Assembly: GCA_964607575.1 (NCBI GenBank)
Contig: CAZSLS010000005.1
Coordinates: 18,828 to 82,827 of the forward strand
Source of the DNA: BS750m-G57 sp964607575
GTDB taxonomy: Bacteria; Planctomycetota; Phycisphaerae; SM23-33
Length of the DNA: 64,000 nucleotides
Direction of reading: 5' to 3'
Part shown: piece by piece, positions 59,590 to 64,000 of the stretch
How the letters are laid out: each line of letters opens with the position of its first letter
Position numbering within the stretch: position 1 is the first letter of the stretch
Made by a program: the position numbers and the translations under genes
The notes under the pieces: generated by a model
The model's database searches: none
What the model saw: only the letters and a program-made list of their open reading frames with translations
What the model was told of the DNA's origin: nothing

Positions 59590-62500
59590 ATGAACGCAAT
59601 CAGACGATACGCCCTGCAAGCAACAGCCCTGTCGTGCCTGATCGCAATACCGGCCCCTGCCGCATCCGGCGCCGAGGCCCCCAAAACAGAAGCGAAGCGA
59701 ATCCTCGGCGCCAATGACCCCGCGAAGATTCCGCCCAAACAGTTTCTATCAGCTTCGGGCATCAAGGGCGGGCTTGTTGTTGTTATGGGATGTCAGAATC
59801 CAACCCTGCTAACAGAGCTGCGAGCAAGCGAAAGCTATCTTGTCCATGGACTGGACATCGATCAGAAACGCATCGACGCCGCGCGCAAACATATCATGGC
59901 GAAGGGACTTTACGGGAAGGTGTCGGTAGACATCTGGGACGGGAAACAACTGCCATATGCTGACAATATCGTCAATCTTATAGTTGACGTGAGTGTCACA
60001 GAAGAAGTTTCGCGTGATGAGGTCACTCGTGTTCTGGCGCCCAGGGGCGTGGCGATACTGAACGTCTTTGTTCGGGCGGGCAGAAATGATGGAAAAGCGG
60101 CCACCTCGATCAGAGATCTGGGCCACAGTTCGTTTGACAAATTCATTAAACCCGTCCCGAAAGATATCGACGAATGGACGCACTACCTTCACTCTCCGAG
60201 CAACAACGCCGTCGCCAAAGACACCGTCGTCGGACCGCCGAAACGCGTGCAATGGATTTGCGGTCCGCAGTGGGCTCGCAGCCACGACCACCTGTCGACG
60301 ACCAGCGCGATGGTCTCGGCGGCGGGAAGAGTCTTCTACATCATCGACGAAGGACCAACCGCATTTGCGGCGATGAAGCCCCGCTGGCGACTCGTCGCTC
60401 GCGACGCGTTTAACGGAGTGCTGCTCTGGAAGCGGAAGATCGGCTCGTGGGAAGGGCACCTGCGAGGCTTCCGCACGGGCCCGGCGGAACTGGCCAGGCG
60501 CCTGGTGGCGATTGGCGATCGGATCTACGTCACGCTGGGTTACGGGAAACCGATCACCGCCCTGGACGCCGCGACGGGTGAGACTGCAGCGACCTACGAA
60601 AACACCGCCGGCGCGCTGGAGTTCATCTGTCACGACGGAGTGCTGTACGCCGTGATCGGCGACCGCACGCCGGACAACACCGACGGGGCGGCGGTTCCGG
60701 TCGAACCGAAGAAGATCTGGCACTGGTGGCCGATCTACGGGGACACCCCGCCCAAAAAGCACCTGGTGGCCGTGAATACCGACACGGGAAAGCTGCTCTG
60801 GAAGAAGGACGACGCCGACAGCGTCGAGATGCTGCCCACCGCCCTGGCGGCTTCGGGCGACCGGGCGTTCATCGAGAACCCCACGCACGTCGTGGCGCTG
60901 AATGCGAAGACGGGCAAGGTGTTGTGGCGAGCCCCGCGCCAGACCGCACAGCAGCGCCCGAGTTGGACGGCGCCCACGCTGGTGGTTTACGGAGACGTGG
61001 TCCTGTCGGCCGACCGGGCGGCGGTTAGCAAGAGCAAGCCCGCTGCCGACGCCAAGAGGAAGGTCCAGTGGACCGTCAGCGCGGTCGGAGGCGTGGCGCC
61101 GGTGGGCAAGCTGATCGCGTTTTCCGCCGACACGGGCAAGAAGCTCTGGGACTCGCCCGCAAAAGAAGTCTACAACGCCCCGGTCGACGTACTGGTCGCC
61201 GACGGGCTGGTTTGGACCGGTAACCTGGTCCAGCGCGGCGACCCGGGCATCACCGCCGGACGCGACCCGAAGACCGGTAAGGTCAAGCGGACCAGGCCCC
61301 GGGACTCGACCCAGTTCAAATACGGGCCCGTGCATCATCGCTGCTATCGCAACAAGGCCACCGAAAAATACCTCGTGCTCGGTCGCGACGGTATCGAGTT
61401 CATCGACATTGCCACGGGCAAGGGGCAGAGCAACCAGTGGACGCGAGGAGCCTGCCAGTACGGCGTGATGCCCTGCAACGGGTTGGTCTACATCCCCCCG
61501 CATGCGTGCGCGTGTCACATCGAGTACAAGCTGAGCAATTTCAACGTGCTGGCGCCGGCGAACGCTTCGGCCGACAAACCGAAAGGAACTCCGCGCCTCG
61601 AAAAGGGTCCGGCGTTCGACAAGATTCCAGACCGCAAGACGAAATCGGACTGGCCAACGTATCGCGGCGATGCGAGTCGCGCCGGGGCGACGGCCTCGGT
61701 CGTACCGCCCAGGCTGACCAGCGCGTGGCAGGCAAAGATCGGCGATAAACTCAGCGCCGTCACCGTCGCGGAAGGCAAGCTCTTCGTTGCCGCGATTGAC
61801 GAGCATACGGTCCATTGCCTCGACGCGAAAGACGGGCGCGCGTTGTGGCGGTTCGTCGCCGGCGGGCGAGTGGATTCGCCTCCGACGATCTGGTTTGGTC
61901 GGGCGATCTTCGGCTGCTCGGACGGGTGGATTTACTGCCTCCGCGCGCGCGACGGTGAGTTGGCGTGGCGGTTTCGCACTGACGACGTGGACCGCCGCAT
62001 CGTATCGTACGGGCGCCTCGAATCGGCCCGCCCCGTAAGCGGAGCCGTGCTGGTCGTCAATGGCGCGGTCTACGCTGTGGCTGGGCGATCGACTTTCCTC
62101 GACGGCGGGCTTACGCTCTACCGCCTCGACGCGGCGACGGGCAAGGTGCTTTCCGCCACACCCGTCGACGGCGGCGCGCTGCCCGACGTCCTGTCCAGCG
62201 ACGGGAAATCGATCTTCATGCGACACAAACGCTTCGACATGGCCGGTAAGGTGGTCGCCAAGTCCGTGGCGCACCTGTACAGTTCCGCCGGTTTCCTCGA
62301 CGGCGAGTGGTGGCATCGAACGTATTGGCAGGTGGGCACGAATATGGGGTCGACTTGGGGCGGTTGGCCCAGGACGGGCAATCGCGTGCCGTCAGGCAGA
62401 TTGCTCGTGCTCGACAAGTCAAACGTGTACGGTTTCGGGCGGTTGAACCAGTACCACCTCAACGGAAGTCACGTCGGAATGGGCAAGACGAAGTACCAAC

Positions 62501-62928
62501 TGTTCGCCTGCGCCCGCTCGCCGAAACCCGCCAAGTCCGCCAAACCCGTCCCCAGGCGCCGCCGGGCGCCGCCGAGAATCACCGTCCACTGGTCCCGCGA
62601 CGTCGGCGTGATGGTCCGCGCGATGGTCCTTACTGACAAAACGCTCTTCATCGCCGGACCGCCGGACATCGTCGGCGCCGAAGGGCCCAAAGGCGTACAC
62701 CCTTACACACTCCGATCGCCCAAAACGCTGTCCGCCCAGGCCGCCGCATTCGAGGGCAAGAGCGGCGGGGCGATCTGGGCGGTCTCCGCGGACGACGGTA
62801 AAACGCTGAACAAAATCGACCTGCCTTCCCCGCCGGTATGGGACGGTCTAGCCGCCAGCGGCGGACGCCTCTATATCGCCACTATGGACGGAAAGGTCTC
62901 CTGCTACGTCGGAAAGGATGGACAATGA
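59590..62928 (+). CDS. Secreted methyltransferase-like domain fused to PQQ-type beta-propeller
   Basis: An 1112-residue protein. A signal peptide (ALQATALSCLIAIPAPAASG) precedes a Rossmann-like methyltransferase domain at about 45-190 (VVVMGCQNPTLLTEL, VHGLDIDQKRID, DGKQLPYADNIVNLIV, EVTRVLAPRGVAIL), lacking the classical GxGxG loop. From about 200 are propeller repeats (GVLLWKRKIGSWEG, GKLLWKKDD, GKKLWDS, GRALWRFV, GELAWRFR). GGAG lies 7 bases before the ATG. The next gene overlaps its stop by 4 bases. A secreted SAM-using enzyme seems unlikely, so the first domain may be structural. Function unknown. Confidence 0.82.
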   Translation: MNAIRRYALQATALSCLIAIPAPAASGAEAPKTEAKRILGANDPAKIPPKQFLSASGIKGGLVVVMGCQNPTLLTELRASESYLVHGLDIDQKRIDAARKHIMAKGLYGKVSVDIWDGKQLPYADNIVNLIVDVSVTEEVSRDEVTRVLAPRGVAILNVFVRAGRNDGKAATSIRDLGHSSFDKFIKPVPKDIDEWTHYLHSPSNNAVAKDTVVGPPKRVQWICGPQWARSHDHLSTTSAMVSAAGRVFYIIDEGPTAFAAMKPRWRLVARDAFNGVLLWKRKIGSWEGHLRGFRTGPAELARRLVAIGDRIYVTLGYGKPITALDAATGETAATYENTAGALEFICHDGVLYAVIGDRTPDNTDGAAVPVEPKKIWHWWPIYGDTPPKKHLVAVNTDTGKLLWKKDDADSVEMLPTALAASGDRAFIENPTHVVALNAKTGKVLWRAPRQTAQQRPSWTAPTLVVYGDVVLSADRAAVSKSKPAADAKRKVQWTVSAVGGVAPVGKLIAFSADTGKKLWDSPAKEVYNAPVDVLVADGLVWTGNLVQRGDPGITAGRDPKTGKVKRTRPRDSTQFKYGPVHHRCYRNKATEKYLVLGRDGIEFIDIATGKGQSNQWTRGACQYGVMPCNGLVYIPPHACACHIEYKLSNFNVLAPANASADKPKGTPRLEKGPAFDKIPDRKTKSDWPTYRGDASRAGATASVVPPRLTSAWQAKIGDKLSAVTVAEGKLFVAAIDEHTVHCLDAKDGRALWRFVAGGRVDSPPTIWFGRAIFGCSDGWIYCLRARDGELAWRFRTDDVDRRIVSYGRLESARPVSGAVLVVNGAVYAVAGRSTFLDGGLTLYRLDAATGKVLSATPVDGGALPDVLSSDGKSIFMRHKRFDMAGKVVAKSVAHLYSSAGFLDGEWWHRTYWQVGTNMGSTWGGWPRTGNRVPSGRLLVLDKSNVYGFGRLNQYHLNGSHVGMGKTKYQLFACARSPKPAKSAKPVPRRRRAPPRITVHWSRDVGVMVRAMVLTDKTLFIAGPPDIVGAEGPKGVHPYTLRSPKTLSAQAAAFEGKSGGAIWAVSADDGKTLNKIDLPSPPVWDGLAASGGRLYIATMDGKVSCYVGKDGQ

Positions 62929-63914
62929 AGAGATTCATCGCCTTTGCAGCATTAGCGATCTTCGCTCTTGGCTGCTCGCCGTCTGTGCGGTCGAAGGAAA
63001 AAACACTCGAAAACACCACCGTCAGGATAATGACTTTCAACATTTGGGGGTACGGTAAGGGGAGGAAGTTCCCGCCGGCACGAATCGCCGAAGTCATAAA
63101 GGCTTCAAAGGCGGACATCGTCGGCCTGCAGGAGAACCGCAAGACTGCAAGAGCACTCGCCGATATGCTCGGATGGCATTACGTCAAGCAGGGTCGCAGC
63201 GCCGCCCTCCTGACCCGCTTTGAGATCGTTGAGACCACGGAGAAGAAACACGGTATCAAAATACGCCTCGCTTCGGGACAGGAAGTGTTCGTCTTTAACG
63301 TGCATTTTCTCCCATCGCCATATCAACCGTATCAGTTGTTGAATATCCCGTACGGCGGCGCCCCGTTCATAAAGACCGAAAAGGAGGCCATCGCCGCGGC
63401 GGGGAAGGTCCATGGAGGGCACTTGAAATCGCTTCTCGAAGAAATCCAGGCCGCCCGGGACCAGGAGATCCCCATCTTCATTACCGGCGATTTCAATGAG
63501 CCTTCGCATTTGGACTGGACCGAGCCGGCCGCAAGATCCGGCAGGCATCCCATCAAGGTTTCATACCCCAGTTCGTCGGCCTTGACCGAGGCGGGTTTTG
63601 CTGACGCATATCGAACGGTTCATCCTGACGAGATGAAGATGCCCGGTTACACCTGGACGCCGGTCACCAAGATAACCGACCCGAAGGACCACCACGACCG
63701 CATAGATTTCATCTACTTCCGGGGCAAAGGCGTGCGCGTAAAGCGCGTGGAGATCGTGGGCGAAAACAGCAAGAACGCAGACGTGGTGGTCAAGGCGTAT
63801 CCTTTCGATCACCGTGCGGTGGTCGCGACTGTCGGTATCGCAAAGCAACCGGGCGGTTCAAAGCCGAAGCCCCCCGAACCCCCCGGGAACTCCGTAACGC
63901 CACTGTCCCCCTGA
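62925..63914 (+). CDS. Endonuclease/exonuclease/phosphatase-family lipoprotein
   Basis: A 329-residue protein of the DNase I-like fold. A lipobox (IFALGC) follows a short signal. Motifs are TFNIWG, IVGLQENRK (metal Glu), GDFNEPSHLDW, DRIDFIYFRG and FDHRAVVAT (the final Asp-His). Secreted members often cleave phosphodiesters, including sphingomyelinase-like enzymes or nucleases; the substrate is not shown. The ATG overlaps the preceding stop (ATGA), so the two are linked. AAAGGA lies 6 bases upstream. The C-terminal tail is Pro/Lys-rich. Confidence 0.88.
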   Translation: MKRFIAFAALAIFALGCSPSVRSKEKTLENTTVRIMTFNIWGYGKGRKFPPARIAEVIKASKADIVGLQENRKTARALADMLGWHYVKQGRSAALLTRFEIVETTEKKHGIKIRLASGQEVFVFNVHFLPSPYQPYQLLNIPYGGAPFIKTEKEAIAAAGKVHGGHLKSLLEEIQAARDQEIPIFITGDFNEPSHLDWTEPAARSGRHPIKVSYPSSSALTEAGFADAYRTVHPDEMKMPGYTWTPVTKITDPKDHHDRIDFIYFRGKGVRVKRVEIVGENSKNADVVVKAYPFDHRAVVATVGIAKQPGGSKPKPPEPPGNSVTPLSP

Positions 63915-63919
63915 TTAGC

Positions 63920-63938
63920 GGCCGACAGAAAGTCGGCC
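63920..63938 (+). terminator. Hairpin after the EEP gene
   Basis: GGCCGAC and GTCGGCC pair around an AGAAA loop just after the stop. No T run is seen. It may be a weak terminator; the rest of the window to 64000 shows nothing else. Confidence 0.4.
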
Positions 63939-64000
63939 TGTTCCCGCTCGTGCTGAAGATATGAAGAGAGGGCATCCTTAACTGTCTTTTGATACTCTGT

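Noticed and set aside
61507..61524. Heme site in the propeller protein (ACACHIE)
   Set aside because: The motif is CACH with one residue between the cysteines, not CxxCH.
59809..62316. An 835-codon open frame on the minus strand
   Set aside because: It runs antisense to the methyltransferase-PQQ gene; the composition (many Arg, His, Val, Asp) is that of a GC-rich shadow frame, it has no family motif and the plus-strand protein is clearly real.

Overview
The window is GC-rich chromosomal DNA that I would place in the Planctomycetota, probably near the Phycisphaerae; this is inference from gene content, since there is no rRNA. The clues are a PEP-CTERM protein, large secreted PQQ-type beta-propeller fusions, a secreted GH2 glycosidase with a LamG-like tail, an ECF sigma factor paired with a propeller-bearing anti-sigma, and a strong sigma-54 promoter. 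A Kdo transferase (WaaA) and a porin indicate an LPS-containing outer membrane. A HypD-like glycyl radical enzyme, an octaheme cytochrome, molybdenum cofactor synthesis and a molybdate/tungstate transporter suggest an anaerobic or facultative lifestyle. No tRNA, rRNA, insertion sequence or CRISPR array was seen.

Layout. 0-2 kb: glycosyltransferase fragment and a porin. 2.1-7 kb: a Moco riboswitch controlling moeA-moaA-moaC-(MOSC+MogA)-(MobB+MobA), tightly overlapped. 7-9.1 kb: ECF sigma factor and a membrane anti-sigma with a PQQ propeller. 9.2-12.9 kb: orphan ModA-like lipoprotein, octaheme lipoprotein cytochrome, unknown secreted protein. 12.8-18 kb: divergent glycyl radical enzyme and M1 aminopeptidase lipoprotein. 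18-24 kb: Hsp20 (sigma-54), then leftward rpmA, obgE, coaX and a short MnmE-like GTPase, plus a secreted unknown and a GNAT protein. 24.2-32.1 kb: dnaA with an upstream DnaA box, then gcvH-gcvPA-gcvPB-lpd-lipBA, which makes the glycine cleavage P, H and L proteins together with the enzymes that lipoylate H; gcvT is absent. 32-37.8 kb: a degenerate GspE-like ATPase carrying an HTH and a long acidic D/E-P repeat, a degenerate HepT-like protein, ComEC and a membrane protein.

38-39.3 kb holds the most striking gene: a signal-peptide protein interrupted by an in-frame UGA exactly where iodothyronine deiodinases carry selenocysteine (T-U-P-P-F), fused to an SGNH-hydrolase domain. It is best read as a selenoprotein of 449 residues rather than as two broken genes.

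39.3-46.7 kb: HD-GYP phosphodiesterase, MsrA lipoprotein, wtpABC, GltS and the PEP-CTERM protein. 47-56.7 kb: leftward proB, waaA, a MazG-like gene and a TPR/peptidase protein; then ferredoxin, a HAD phosphatase, a tiny membrane peptide, pyrF and a lipoprotein with a VHL-beta-like domain. 56.9-63.9 kb: secreted GH2 glycosidase, a secreted methyltransferase-like/PQQ propeller fusion, and an EEP-family lipoprotein, all on the plus strand.
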